DNA of 64,000 nucleotides from Zantedeschia hybrid cultivar (Eukaryota; Streptophyta; Magnoliopsida; Alismatales; Araceae). The position numbers were made by a program, and so were the translations under genes. Location: positions 50,450,045 to 50,514,044 of the forward strand of contig JARZZO010000003.1 of the NCBI GenBank assembly GCA_030544215.1, read 5' to 3'. Positions 1 through 10,823 of the stretch are shown here, piece after piece; the stretch's first letter is position 1; every line of letters begins with the position of its first letter. Under the pieces are notes generated by a model. The model saw nothing but the letters and a program-made list of their open reading frames with translations. It was not told where the DNA came from and searched no databases.

Positions 1-1
1 A

Positions 2-1931
2 AAGAGGAATCGCACCCTGTTGGACATGGTGCGATCCATGATGAGCTTTTCGGGATTACCAGTGTCCCTATGGGGGTATGCTCTAGAGTCAGCAGCATAC
101 CTACTGAACAGAGTACCTAGCAAGTCTGTGGCCTCTACTCCACATGAGATATGGAAAGGCAGGAAACCAGAATTTAAACATGTTAAAGTCTGGGGTTGTC
201 CTGCTCATGTAAAGAGGCATGATCCAGACAAGCTGGAATCACGAACTGATAAATGCAGGTTTGTAAGATATCCAAAGGAAACCTTTGGATATTATTTTTT
301 CCATCCTGGTGAACAAAAAGTGTTTGTCGCCAAGAAAGCTGTCTTCCTGGAAGAGGAATACCTTATCCAGGAGAACAGTAGGAGTAAAAGAGTACTGGAA
401 GAGGTTCCAGATCCCCAAACAGCTGCATTATCATCAGATGAGATATAAGTTCTCGAATTTGTTCAGGTACACACACATGAGCCTCGTAGATGTGGTAGAT
501 TACCTAGACTACTTGAACGATATGTAGGACATATCGCTGAAGGTGAGTCTAAGGTAGAATATAATGAGGATGATGATCCTAAAACCTACCAGGAGGCCAT
601 AGAAGGCCCAGAAGCCGGGAAATGGCGAGAAGCCATGAATTCAGAAATCCAGTCCATGTACACCAACCAAGTTTGGAACTTGGAGGACTTGCCCGAGGGT
701 ATTGTACCCATCGGTTGCAAATGGATCTCTAAGAGAAAGATCGATGCTGATGGACGGATCGACACTTATAAGACAAGGTTGGTGGCAAAGGGATATCGTC
801 AAAGACAAGCAATTGACTATGACGAGACTTTCTCACCAGTTGCCATGATAAAGTTGATCAGAGTTCTGCTCGCCATTGCTGCACATTTTGATTATGAAAT
901 ATGGCAGATGGATGTGAAGACTGCCTTCCTCATTTGTAATCTTGAGGAAGAGGTGTATCTGATACAACCAGAATGATGTAGCTATGATGTCATCAGTAAA
1001 GATCTGGCTGTCGAAAAACTTCTCCATGAAGGATTTGAGAGAAGCATCCTACGTGTTGGGAATACGGATCTATAGAGATAGATCGAAGAGGATGTTTGGA
1101 ATGACCCAATCCTTGTACATAGATACTATAGTCAAAAGGTTTGGTATGAAAAATTCCAAGAGATGTCTCATATCGATGAGACATGGAATTAGTCTCTCAA
1201 AGGAGCAGTCTCCTAAGACTCCTAATGAGAGGGCATTCATGGATAGAATACCCTATGCCTCTGCCATAGGATCTATCATGTATGCCATGTTATGTACACG
1301 GCTTGATGTTGCATTTGCTCTAAGTGTTACGAGCAGATTTCAGGTTGATCCAGGCGAAGAGTACTGGAAGACAGTGAAATGTATCCTTAAGTACTTGAGA
1401 AGAACTAAGGATATGTTTCTTGTCTATGGAGGAGGTGACTTGAAACTGCGAGGCTTTACTGACTCGAGTTTCCAGTCAGATCCAGATGATAGCAAGTCAA
1501 CATTTGGATTCGTGTTTACTTTGAATGGAGGCGCAGTGTGCTGGAAGAGTTCCAAACAAGTAACCACTGCAGATTCGACGACTGAAGCTGAGTACATCGC
1601 TGCAGCTGAAGCTGCCAAGGAAGCAGTGTGGTTGAAGAAATTCATCATCGACCTCGGCGTAGTTCCCAGCATCTCTGAGCTTGTTTCACTGTTGTGCGAC
1701 AACAATGGAGCGATTGCGCAAGCGAAAGAGTCGCGGTCTCATCAGAAATCGAAGCATATTCTGAGGCGCTTTTACCTTATCAGAGAGATCATATCCAGAG
1801 GAGATGTAGTAGTGGGAAGAGTTCCATCAGTCGACAATGTAGCAGATCCACTGACAAAGCCGTTGGCTCAAATTGTGTTTGAGCGTCACCGAGAGTCTAT
1901 AGGCTTATTGTATAAAGGTGATTGGCTTTAG
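2..1931 (+). pseudogene. Ty1/Copia pol remnant (integrase C-term, RT, RNase H)
   Basis: The 3' half of a Copia polyprotein, cut by the window edge. The integrase C-terminal part (2-448) includes ESAAYLLNRVPSKSV and HVKVWGCPAH. After a frame break, the RT N-terminal part (about 550-976) has GCKWISKRKIDADG, ARLVAKGYRQ-like and QMDVKTAFL motifs. The frame then stops at 974-976 and resumes at about 984 in SSVKIWLSKNFSMKDL. The stretch that normally carries LYGLKQA and the catalytic YVDD is therefore missing (roughly 100 codons), so the RT is dead. RNase H (about 1430-1931) is well preserved, with TDSSFQSDPDDSKSTFG, STTEAEYIAAAEAAKEAVW, CDNNGAI and VADPLTKPL. The stop codon at 1929-1931 sits directly before the polypurine tract. 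Tnt1-like by motif. Family call confident; exact lineage not. Confidence 0.93.
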
Positions 1932-1945
1932 TCCAAGTGGGAGAT
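1931..1945 (+). other. Polypurine tract of Copia element
   Basis: Purine-rich AAGTGGGAGAT lies directly between the pol stop codon and the TGTTAG start of the LTR. This is the standard plus-strand primer position in Copia elements. Confidence 0.85.
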
Positions 1946-3493
1946 TGTTAGTTTTAGATGGCCTACAAGCCAATCTAACTATATAAATCTCGTTCATTTA
2001 TTAATATAATGACATAATATTCGTTATGTGTAAATCACATTAATTATCGTTTCAAAATGAAGTCCGTGAATATGTGCTATAATGATCAGATTATGATGAG
2101 ATCATACTAATGAGACTGATCACTTAAACACACATATTCTTAATCGTTCCTAGTCGGAGAATATCCGAGAAGGACATCGGATATCTGGTTAGACTAGTAC
2201 AGATTACTCCTGCTCATATGATGAGGGTGACTGATCTCATAAGTCACTTGTGTGGAGACACTAAGGCTAATCTGTAGGTGCTCATTGGAGAATGAGTTCA
2301 TTGAACTAATCCGACTGAATCGCTAGATGGTATTGTACTTCACTGTCAACCAACTTGATTCTATTGTCGCAGTTGCGTGGATGGTCCTCGGACCTGAGAC
2401 ACCAAGGACACCTTGTCGGTGGACTTTTGTACTTTGACCTTGGTTTACGAATCTCTAGCCACGAGATTCTAATACGCCAAGGATTGGGTACAGCGGAATA
2501 CCGTCGAAGGGAATTGTGTGTCAATAAGGAATCATTCGCTCTCGGTACTTTGAGAGAGAATGCTCTAGGAAGGATGTGCGGAAGTCCCTGGCCAGGGCGG
2601 ACGATAATATCCGGAAAGGAGTTTTCCGATATTCATCAGCGACATCCAATCCAAGTGAGTCGACCGGTTAGGGTTTGACAGCTCGCCATGCCCTGAGTTG
2701 ACTCGAGAGCATTATACAAATGAAGGATTATATCCACGCGGTAACTGTCGGCGGAAAAGTTCTAAGAGTGGGTTACTTAATCCCAATACCTTCCGAGTTC
2801 ACGCGGTGTTGCTTGGCACCCAACGTGATCGGAGGCCCGGTCGAATTCGATGTGCGACATCAATTCAATTGATTAATTAATTAATAAAGGGTTATTAATT
2901 GATTAATAAAGCAAGTGAGGAGTCACTGGGCTTGTTGGGCCATTAACTGGACTGGTACTTGGGCTTAGAGGGTCACTCGCAAATGATTCTCAAGGCGATG
3001 GATAAATGAGTGGGTTTTATATAAACCGGAGGTTTTTGTGAAAAACCGCGCGGTTAGTATAAAACATAGCGAACGGGCTGAGCAGGCCAAGCTGCTACTA
3101 ACCCTAGCCGCCCCTCCTCTGTTTCTCTCTCTCTCTCTCTGGCGTCCAGATAGATCCAGATCTACTCCGCCGCTTCTCCGAATCCCGTTCAACGGGAAAT
3201 CGTCCGCGTGTTGCGGCGATCGTTGCGGCGACCGGCAGTGGTTTCGTGGGCTGCGAAAAACGAGGAACGTGAGGATATCCGTCGCGAGGAGGATTGCTTG
3301 GACTTCGCTAGAGGTCAGGCACTTGCGTGGCTTGCGGTGTCGCACCGATGGAACCGAACGGTTGCGGATTCGAATCTGCACACGGTGAGAATCGATTATC
3401 TGATAATCGTAGTTTTTAGTTTTTCGAAACGGGAACGGATCGCTGTTTAATATTTTATTTTCCGCTGCGTGAGCGATCCGGAGAAACCCAACA
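1946..3493 (+). repeat. 3' LTR of Copia element
   Basis: A 1548-bp LTR with ends TGTTAG...CCCAACA. It follows a polypurine tract and is collinear with the reverse complement of 4747-6329; shared landmarks are ATTATGATGAGATCATA, CACTTGTGTGGAGACACTA and GTAGGTGCTCATTG. A TATA-like TTTTATATAAACC at about 3013 is followed by a CT-rich leader. The base after the LTR begins ATTAC, the predicted 5-bp target duplication; its partner lies off the left edge. Confidence 0.88.
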
Positions 3494-4732
3494 ATTACGA
3501 CTCTTGTTAATGATCCTTGAGGTACAATCACTATTTTAACGACCCTTGTTAAAGAAATAATAATTTTTCATCTCTTAATATTAATCTAACACTCAGACTA
3601 ATATTTAAATAATGAAAAATTTCATCGTTTATTAATCTAACAATTAGATCAACAAATAATATAGTAACAACAATTGTTAATGCTAATTAAAGATCATCAT
3701 CTTTAATTTAAACCTCAAAGGAAGAACAAGATTTAATTAAGCATAAGTTTTAAAACAATTTTAAAATGATGCCTTAACTAATATCTATAATATGTTAATT
3801 GAACATTAGTCTTGAAACAATTTTAAGACAATACCTCAAATAATATCTTGATAATTGAATTTAAGTTATAAAACAATTTTAAAACTTAACCTCAATTTCT
3901 TTGTTAATTAAATATCAGTCTTAAAACATTTTTAAGATAACACATTTAATTGTATATAAGTCTTAAAACAACTTTAAGACAATACTCTTTTAATATGTTT
4001 CTGATAAACTAGTTAATTAAACATTAATTTTAATTTAACTTTAAAATAATGTCTCAATTAACTTTTTGGTAAATAAATTTGAAGGGAATTAAAAAGGGTA
4101 ATTAGTGAAGAGGTTAATGAATTAACAAGGGATTTAATGGGCTAAAAAAGGGTTTACAGTTAAAAAAAAAGGGGCCCGGCCAGGACCCGCTCGGGTCTAT
4201 GCGGCTCCGCCTTGTGCCCCTTTCTTGCCCGACGCCGGTAAGGGGTGACCAAGGCGGTGCCGCCCACCCTCCGCCGGCCCCATCACACCCTCCCCTCCGC
4301 CCTTGATGGGGCCGGCGGGAGCTCCGGCTGGCTTCCCCATTCGAAATCGATGCCCCCCTTCCTCTTTTAAAAATTGACCTGCACATCATGCACATCATAT
4401 GGGGAGGAGGAAAGGAGACTGGGGGGGTTCCGGCCACCGATCACCGCCGCCCTACAGGGTCTGGTGAGGTCGCCGCCCATCCCGGTCACACCGGTGATGA
4501 GGTTGATGGCCGGCGGTGGCCCAAAAACTGCATCACAAACCCCTAGAAACCGTTCTTCATCATGATGATGAAGAAAACGAAAAACAAAAAAATCATTTTT
4601 CTTCACTGAAAAATAATCTGATTATTGCATGCTCATCCCATGATCAATTTCTGTGAGAGAAAAAGGATTTGAGAATGGAAGTTATTTCAGAATAATAATT
4701 TTAGCGCTCTGAAATGGATCAGAGCGGACTAT
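3494..4732 (-). other. Untranslated leader of a second, minus-strand Copia element
   Basis: Read on the minus strand this follows the primer-binding site at 4733-4746 and the LTR at 4747-6329. The part nearest the PBS (4140-4730) is GC-rich at 4160-4560. The distal part (3494-4130) is AT-rich with phased palindromes. No gag frame is seen before the sequence is cut by the 3' LTR of the plus-strand element. The simplest reading is that the plus-strand Copia inserted into this leader, and the gag-pol of the minus-strand element lies beyond the left edge. Confidence 0.6.
3747..4047. repeat. Series of six short near-perfect palindromes
   Basis: Six copies of a hairpin motif with arms GTCTTAAAA and TTTTAAGAC around a 3-5 base loop, at about 3747, 3809, 3865, 3918, 3960 and 4027. 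Spacing is 40-70 bases. Some copies are exact palindromes, others have one or two compensating or simple changes. They lie in the AT-rich part of the Copia leader. Confidence 0.7.
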
Positions 4733-4746
4733 GGCTCTAATACCAC
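4733..4746 (-). other. Primer-binding site (tRNA-iMet type)
   Basis: On the minus strand GTGGTATTAGAGCC directly follows the LTR end CCCAACA. It matches the TGGTATCAGAGC primer-binding site of plant Copia elements with one change, and fixes the orientation of the second element as minus. Confidence 0.85.
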
Positions 4747-6329
4747 TGTTGGGATTCTGGCGGGACACAAAGAACGCAATGGAAACAAAAACGAAATCCC
4801 TCCCAACGATCGCAAATTCATTTCGAAACGAAAATCGGAAATCAAAAATCGGTTGTGATCACATCACCTTGCGCGGATTCGAATCCGCGACCGTTTCAAT
4901 TTCGTCGAGACGATACCACTAGTCGAACAAGCGTCTGGCCTCTAGCGGTATCCACACGATCCTCCACGGTAGTTCATCCTCACTCCGTCGTCCAGATCAG
5001 CTCACTCGCTGAAGATCCGTCGTCGCAACGACATCTAAAAACCCGCGGACGGGAATTCCCGACTTTCGGGAATTGCGCAGGGCAGAGACGGGATAGCACC
5101 CAGCGCACCGAGAGAGGCTCCCAGAAGAGGAGGAGAAAGAGAGAGGGGGCGGCCAGCCTTGAGAGCTCCTAGAGCTTCGCCCATGATTTTTCAACAACAC
5201 GTATATATATTAAGTCGGTGCAACTTTTCATAAAAGTCTCCGACTTAATATAAATCCCACTTAAGTACCACCGACTAAGAATCATTTTGCGTATGACCTT
5301 CTAGGCCCATTAACTAGTCCGATTTTCAGCCCGTTAAGTCCAATAACATTTTATTGACTTATTGTAATTAATTAATATATGATATTTAATTAATTACTTA
5401 ATCGAATTAACATCTCATGTAAATTCGACCGGACTTCCGATCAAGTTTGGTGCCAAGCAACACTGCATAATTCCGGAAGATAATGCGGTTCAACAACCCA
5501 CTCATGGAACATGTCCGTCCATAGTTACCGCGTGGCTATAATCCTTCGTTCGCACAATGCTCTCGAGTTAACCTAGGATATGGTCAACTGTCAAACCCTA
5601 GATAGTCAACTCATTTGAATTAGACTCTGTTGTATAATATCCGAAAACACTTTTTCTGATATTGTGTCTGCTCTGGCTAGAGATTTTTGCAGATCTATTA
5701 TAGAGTATTTTCTCTCAAGTTACCTAAGAGCGAATGATCCTTTATTGAACACACAATCACCTTCGAATGTTTTCTGTTGGACCCGATCCTTGATTATTAG
5801 AAATCCCGTGGATAAGAATTTGTAAGCCAAGGTCAAAGCCCAAAAGTCCACCAACAAGGTGTCTTTGGTGTCTCAAGTCTAAGGATTAATCACGCCATTG
5901 TGACGATGAATCAAGTCGATTGACAGTCAGGTAAATTACCATTTGGCGATTTATATCGGATCAGTTCAGTGAACTCATTCTTCAATGAGCACCTACAGGT
6001 TCTCCATAGTGTCTCCACACAAGTGACTAACAAGATCAATCACCCTCATCGTATGAGCTGTAATAACTTGTACTAGTCTTACGGATGGTTGATGTCCTTC
6101 TCAAATATCCTACGACTAGGAACAATTAAGAATATGTGTTTATAAGTCATCAGTCTCATTATTATGATCTCATCATAATCTGATGACTATTGCACACATT
6201 CATTAATTTCATTATGCGTAATTATAAATACATCAATCTAAATAATGAAATAAATGTTATTTATTAATTAACCAGATTGTAATAGGTGCCTTATGATTTG
6301 TTTAGAGGGCACCTATATCCATCACAACA
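4747..6329 (-). repeat. 5' LTR of minus-strand Copia element
   Basis: A 1583-bp LTR, ends TGTTGTGATGG...AATCCCAACA on the minus strand, homologous along its length to the plus-strand LTR 1946-3493. The two are clearly diverged by small indels, so they are separate insertions of one family rather than the two LTRs of one recent element. Confidence 0.85.
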
Positions 6330-6345
6330 TGTCTCCAAGATAAAT

Positions 6346-6715
6346 GTTGTCGAGATGAGAATGTTAAGGTAGATGTACGGGCATAATAGACTAGATAGAA
6401 TTCGTAATGAATATATTAGAGAAAAGATAAGAATGGTACTGATTGAGTACAAATTGAAAGAAGGGAGACTGAGATAGTTTAGACATGTTAGACGTAGACC
6501 TATGAAGGCTCCAGTTAGAAAAGCGGAGCATATTAAGATGAGGAGGAGAAAAAATAACGGGGTAGACCTAAATTAACTTGGAAGATGGTAGTATAATATG
6601 ATTTGGAAGTTTTAAATGTTTTATAAAAGGTAGCCCATGTGGAGACAAAGAAGCAATATAGCTGACTTCAATTATTTGGGAATAAGGCTTCGTTGAGTTG
6701 AGAGACTAGTAGGTT
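6346..6715 (+). pseudogene. LINE reverse transcriptase C-terminal scrap
   Basis: Conceptual translation gives the LINE-family tail pattern MYGHNRLDRIRNEYIREKI, then KLKEGRLR and HVRRRPMKAPVRKAE, with a late LGRW and NYLGIRLR. Several in-frame stops (after RMLR, after GRLR and after LGRW) are TAG where the family has Trp TGG, as expected from cytosine deamination on the other strand. The fragment follows the Copia LTR after 16 bp. Confidence 0.72.
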
Positions 6716-6892
6716 TTCAAGGAGGTGTATCTAAGTTAGATGCACTCTAGGTGCACTGAAGCCGTTCTCATATATACACACGCACAAAGAATGCCGTTAC
6801 AAACTACTCGTAAATCCCAATCTTATTAAAAATACCTTTGACATCCTTGTAAATATTGCACTTATATCTCTCATCAAAATATCGTGTCAAAT

Positions 6893-7190
6893 TGAATATG
6901 CCAAAAAGGTTCCATAATTCTAATGAGTTTAAAAGCATAAATGCAAAATTAGGATAAATTTAGATTCTCTGTAGAGATATCTAATTTTTTTAGTATATTT
7001 TGTTGGAGTTCATTATGTTTCGATGGTCAAAATGTCGTAAACTCTAAGTGAATATGTCAGAAAAATTCTATATATTTTAATGAATTCAAAAGTTTAAATA
7101 TAAAGTTTTGATGGATTTAGGAGTACATATGTAAAAACATCTGAATCTTTTTAGATATTTTTTTGGAGTTCAAGATGTTTTGACGGGAAG
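6893..7190. repeat. Degenerate two-copy tandem repeat (~156 bp)
   Basis: GAATATGCCAAAAAGGTTC at 6893 and GAATATGTCAGAAAAATTC at 7049 start two diverged units that both run on to a TTTTGGAGTTCA motif. AT-rich; no coding potential. The rest of 6716-7298 shows nothing recognisable. Confidence 0.5.
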
Positions 7191-7298
7191 TGAGTATAAC
7201 TATAATTTTTTTAAGAATGACAAGGATATTTATAACAATGCATGGGAGTTAAGAATATACATGTAAATTCCATAATTTACAAGATAGACTCTGTATTG

Positions 7299-7315
7299 AG
7301 GTGTAACAAGTTCTT
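7299..7315. repeat. 17-bp target-site duplication, left copy
   Basis: AGGTGTAACAAGTTCTT is identical to 7412-7428 and flanks the SINE-like insertion. Confidence 0.9.
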
Positions 7316-7411
7316 TTTTTTTTTGAAGGAGCCCAAAGGTTGATTATGTACAGCTGAGACCTTCCTTTTGCAAGGGAGGTGGACGAATCAACTACCCTAG
7401 GCAGCTGGTTC
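7316..7411 (-). mobile_element. SINE-like retroposon with poly(A) tail
   Basis: A 96-bp insert bounded by exact 17-bp target duplications (7299-7315 and 7412-7428). On the minus strand it starts GAACCAGCTGCCTAGGG and ends CTCCTTC followed by a run of nine A, next to the duplication. Direct repeats of this length plus a terminal A tract are the signature of LINE-mediated retroposition. It is shorter than most plant SINEs, so it is probably a truncated copy. Family not identified. Confidence 0.8.
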
Positions 7412-7677
7412 AGGTGTAACAAGTTCTTACTGTACAAGAAGATTTAACTTACAGATAAAAAGGGTTGGATTGGACTAAAAAGTGGAATACGTTGCTTAAA
7501 ATAGTCCAACGGGATGAAGTGTTGAACTGGAGGATACTTTGTTGACATGCGGTACGACGAAGAACCGTGGACGTATTCCTCGAGAACAGTAATGCTTGCT
7601 CCAATGAAACTAATTTTAACGAGGACATTGCAGTTGCTAATTCTTTTTTTTTAAAACTTTAGTGAATGGTATTTTTT

Positions 7678-7823
7678 GTACAGTGCAATATTTGATCGGA
7701 TGATCTTGAAAATTTTAAAAATAAAAAATTAAACTTAAAAGAATCTTAATAGATAGAGTCTAATAATAGTTTTGATTTTTAAAATTTTTTTAAATCGTCT
7801 GATTAGATATTTCACTGTGCGGA
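7678..7823. mobile_element. MITE with long terminal inverted repeats
   Basis: About 146 bp. The left arm GTACAGTGCAATATTTGATC... and the right arm (reverse complement GCACAGTGAAATATCTAATC...) pair over about 45 bp, through AAAATTTTAAAAAT in the middle, so almost the whole element folds on itself. Flanks are T/A-rich and a target duplication cannot be assigned with confidence. Confidence 0.65.
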
Positions 7824-7826
7824 CAA

Positions 7827-8519
7827 ATAGAGCACATCAGAACCAACTAAAAAGAAAAATTCATTTTTTTTAATTTAACAATAACCCGTTATAATTAAGA
7901 AGATATTGCAGCAAACATTACTCCCTCAAGAATATAGGTTATGGATTCTACAAATCCCAATTGCTTCGTGACGTGGATGCCAAGACCTCTCACATGTCAC
8001 CACGCTCCGAAGTCCCAACCATGAACGCCAGACGTTTGTCCCCAGCAGATTTCGTTGCAATATTTAATTAATTAAATGTGTACCTGCAGACATGTCAGTA
8101 AAACCAGCAAAAGCTTCCTTATTCGTTATTGCCATATCTCCTGTCGGATCCTCCGATCCGACGCAACGCGCACAACAACTCGTCCGGTGCGCGCCCTACC
8201 AAAGGAAAGAGGCCACGAACACACATACTCAAATCTGGCGTGTACACTGAAGACGGCCCCCGCGCTATGCTGGCGACGTGGCGTCAGCAAGTTCACCAAC
8301 TCACGGCTTCTCCAGGGATCACACTGCGCACCCGACCGCTTCTCGTTGGGTTAGCCCCGTCGTCGCCTTCTCCCGGGCATCCACCCGCGTGCGTGGCTTG
8401 GCACTTCTTCTTCTCCTCCTCTGAGCTCTCCCCCTCCCACCCCACTTCATTTCTATGCTGCGCCTGCGCGTCGTCATCTCACCACTCATCAGCTGTGTCA
8501 CTGTGTTGAGGTATCCAGC
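7827..8519 (+). promoter_or_regulatory. Upstream region and 5' UTR of the NHD1-like gene
   Basis: Composition changes from AT-rich to GC-rich towards 8520. Two ACGTGG cores occur (7971-7976 and ACGTGGC at 8276-8282), resembling G-box/ABRE elements. A pyrimidine-rich stretch (about 8400-8460) resembles a plant 5' UTR. No convincing TATA box at a fixed distance. Short GC-rich ORFs here are not supported as genes. Transcription start not determined. Confidence 0.45.
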
Positions 8520-8822
8520 ATGGCGGCTTCCTTCTGCTTCGTCGGGGGCCAATCCCTCTGCCGTCTTCCCCCTCTCAACAATGGCGATGTCGACGGCGGC
8601 GGCGCCCATGCCTGCACTCCCTTCTCCACGACGCGGCACGGTTCCCTTCGGCGTAGGTCGGCCCTGTTCCCGCCCCCCCTCCCCTCGCCTCTACCCCGCT
8701 CGGGCCCTCTCGCTTGGGGCCCCGGCCTCCGCCAGGGATGGCGCGTCGCACTCGCCCGGGCAGAAGAGAAAGCCGGGACCTCCTCTCCCCCTTCGTCCCC
8801 CGGCGACACCGAGGGATCCGAG
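8520..8822 (+). CDS. NHD1: NhaD-type plastid Na+/H+ antiporter, exon 1 (transit peptide)
   Basis: First coding exon, 101 codons, from ATG 8520 to a GAG|GT donor (phase 0). The product starts MAASFCFVGGQSLCRLPP and is rich in Ser, Arg, Pro and Gly with few acidic residues until about residue 85, as expected of a chloroplast transit peptide. It then turns to ARAEEKAG. The exon is much more GC-rich than exons 2-5. It joins exon 2 in frame as ..GDTEGSE|ESLDSFGV... NhaD proteins exchange Na+ for H+ in the chloroplast envelope. No antiporter motif lies in this exon, so the link to exon 2 rests on splice phase and on the expected position and character of a transit-peptide exon. Confidence 0.72.
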
Positions 8823-9510
8823 GTTTTTACTTCTTTCTTACCCCATAAATTTTGATTACTGCTTTCTCTTTAGATGGTTAAGTCACATCCCATAAACGTT
8901 TCGCCTTCCTCGATAATCCTACGTTTCCCAACTTGTATCCATCAGATGATGTCTTACATGTTGTTCCCGTGACATGAGGCTCCTAGCAAAGAGCACAAGG
9001 CTGAGCACATATGGTTGAGAGAAAGATTCAGGCACACAAAAGATGGTCAATGGATTTTGTTGAATTGGTCTATTATCCACATAATCTTCCTCCCTATGAT
9101 TATAGATTCTACTTAGTTTTTCGCTGGATGTGATTTAATAGATCATCAAAACTTGAACCATCGACCGAATGGTTTAAATTCAGACTGCTTTCCCCGGGCC
9201 AAGCTCACTTCCTCAGTCTGGCACAATCTGGCAACCCAACAATATGAAGGATCTTCCACATTTGCCCACCTCCAATATGTATCTTGTTGAAAATAATAGC
9301 ACGGATAGTATACAGAGGCAACCTTTTATTATAAACCTAAAAACTGACAAGAAAAGTTTTAGAGATCTGATGGGCTGAAACATGTTGCCTTCCTTAGAGT
9401 TTACCCTTACACAGGAGCAATAGGACGCTGGCAATGTAGTCCCAAGATACGACAACCTTCTGATGATGGCAGTAAGGTGCTCCCCAAGTAGTACCGTCGG
9501 GTGTGAATTC

Positions 9511-9655
9511 CATCGTGACAATGTCTTAGGCTCTTTGAGAAAGAAGTTGGAAAGATAGAGAAACACATGAGAAGCGAGTGGAAGAGAAACGAAAAAGAGA
9601 GCTTGCATGAATGAATGCATCCAAAAGAAAGAGGAATCCAAATATATATAGACTC
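9511..9655 (-). promoter_or_regulatory. Promoter-plus-first-exon-like segment (unidentified)
   Basis: On the minus strand a TATA box (CTATATATATTTGG, 9642-9655) is followed by a CT-rich leader and an ATG at 9513 opening a 39-codon frame that runs on to about 9395. It begins MEFTPDGTTWGAPYCHH and contains a GT donor-like T|GTAAGG. This is the layout of a promoter with a short first exon, but the peptide is not recognised and nothing downstream confirms a gene. It could be a captured fragment or chance. Confidence 0.25.
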
Positions 9656-9778
9656 AAGTGTGATCCCTTCGATGGTCAAATTGACTCCGCATTTCTTGAT
9701 TCTCCCATGAACAAATGTGTCTATCCTGGACATGAAAGAGTGGGTTCCAAAATGGCATCCCACTATTATCTCGTGTTA

Positions 9779-10050
9779 TCAAAGCCGATTGCTTTGCTCC
9801 CAAGGCAATGTTATGAAGTAGCGTTAGGTAAGCCAAAAACGTCTCGCCTCGCCTCATGTTCGCCTCACTCACCTAGGCACTTACCTATATTGTCTATGTC
9901 AAATGTTTGCATCTTTTTTAAGTATGTTCTACTGCTTTTTTTATTCTTAATTATTCCAGAGTGGCTAATGCCTCCTTTAACATTGTTCACGTCCTTTGTC
10001 TCTTACGTTTTGACATTAGCGTTAAGAGAATTAAGCTTAGCCTTTATCAT
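9779..10050. repeat. Partial copy of the GCCTCGCCTCAC repeat family
   Basis: TATCAAAGCCGATTG... followed by CGCCTCGCCTCATGTTCGCC aligns over about 170 bases with 13016-13200, sharing CACTCACCTAGG and TTCTTAATTATTCCA. Only the left part is present here; it runs into the 3' flank of the Copia(-) pseudogene. Confidence 0.6.
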
Positions 10051-10365
10051 TTCGGGTAGAGCACCTTACCATGGGGTGGGACAAGAAACTAAATCTCCAA
10101 TTGGTGCTCCCTTCAATCACTTGGACAACCCATTTTCCAATTGAACTTGCTTCTTGGGATTTACACGTCAGTAGATTAGGTTGCCAGTGAAGGTGACTAA
10201 GGCCTTAGTCTCATCCCCTTTGATCTTTCTTCTATGAGCTTTCTACACAAATCCTTAGTTAAAGGATCAACAAGATTCTTTGTTGACTTCACATAGGCTA
10301 GGGACATAACTCCCTTTGATAGATACTCTCTCACAAACTTTAGCTTAAGTTTTATGCATAGTAGT

Positions 10366-10492
10366 CAAGGTGCCAAGGTGGCCCAAGGCATTCTTGGGGA
10401 GCCTAAGCGCTTAGGCAGTATGGCAATTGTTTAAGTGGCACCAATGCTGTGACTTAAGAATACAAAAGGTTAGACCATGTGTTGTGTGTGTA

Positions 10493-10532
<40 letters not shown>

Positions 10533-10785
10533 CTTCATTAAAACTTACCTAAGATGACACTAATATCATGTTAACATGAAAAGTACAAGAAAATATGACT
10601 AATATTACATTAACATCAAAATTAATACGTTGTTTGTTGTAATGAAATGCCAAGATAAATGATACAAAGCTCCTTTGAATTTGGACTGTTGTATATTGAG
10701 AGAGAGAGAGAGAGAGAGGAAGAGACAGGGTTACACACGTATGTGCGAGCACACTTTACCCTTATTCTTAGATAAAAAAGATTTT

Positions 10786-10823
<38 letters not shown>

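Noticed and set aside
1946..6329. One element with inverted LTRs (hairpin element)
   Set aside because: The LTRs are too diverged, and the plus LTR ends in the middle of the leader of the other; two insertions are simpler.
7316..7411. tRNA gene in the SINE-like insert
   Set aside because: No cloverleaf with proper anticodon arm or box A/B pair could be recognised; only a tail and duplications are clear.
8076..8895. ORFs of 90-146 codons around the start of the host gene
   Set aside because: Alternative frames of the 5' UTR and exon 1. Only the 8520 frame starts with a plausible transit peptide and joins exon 2 in phase.
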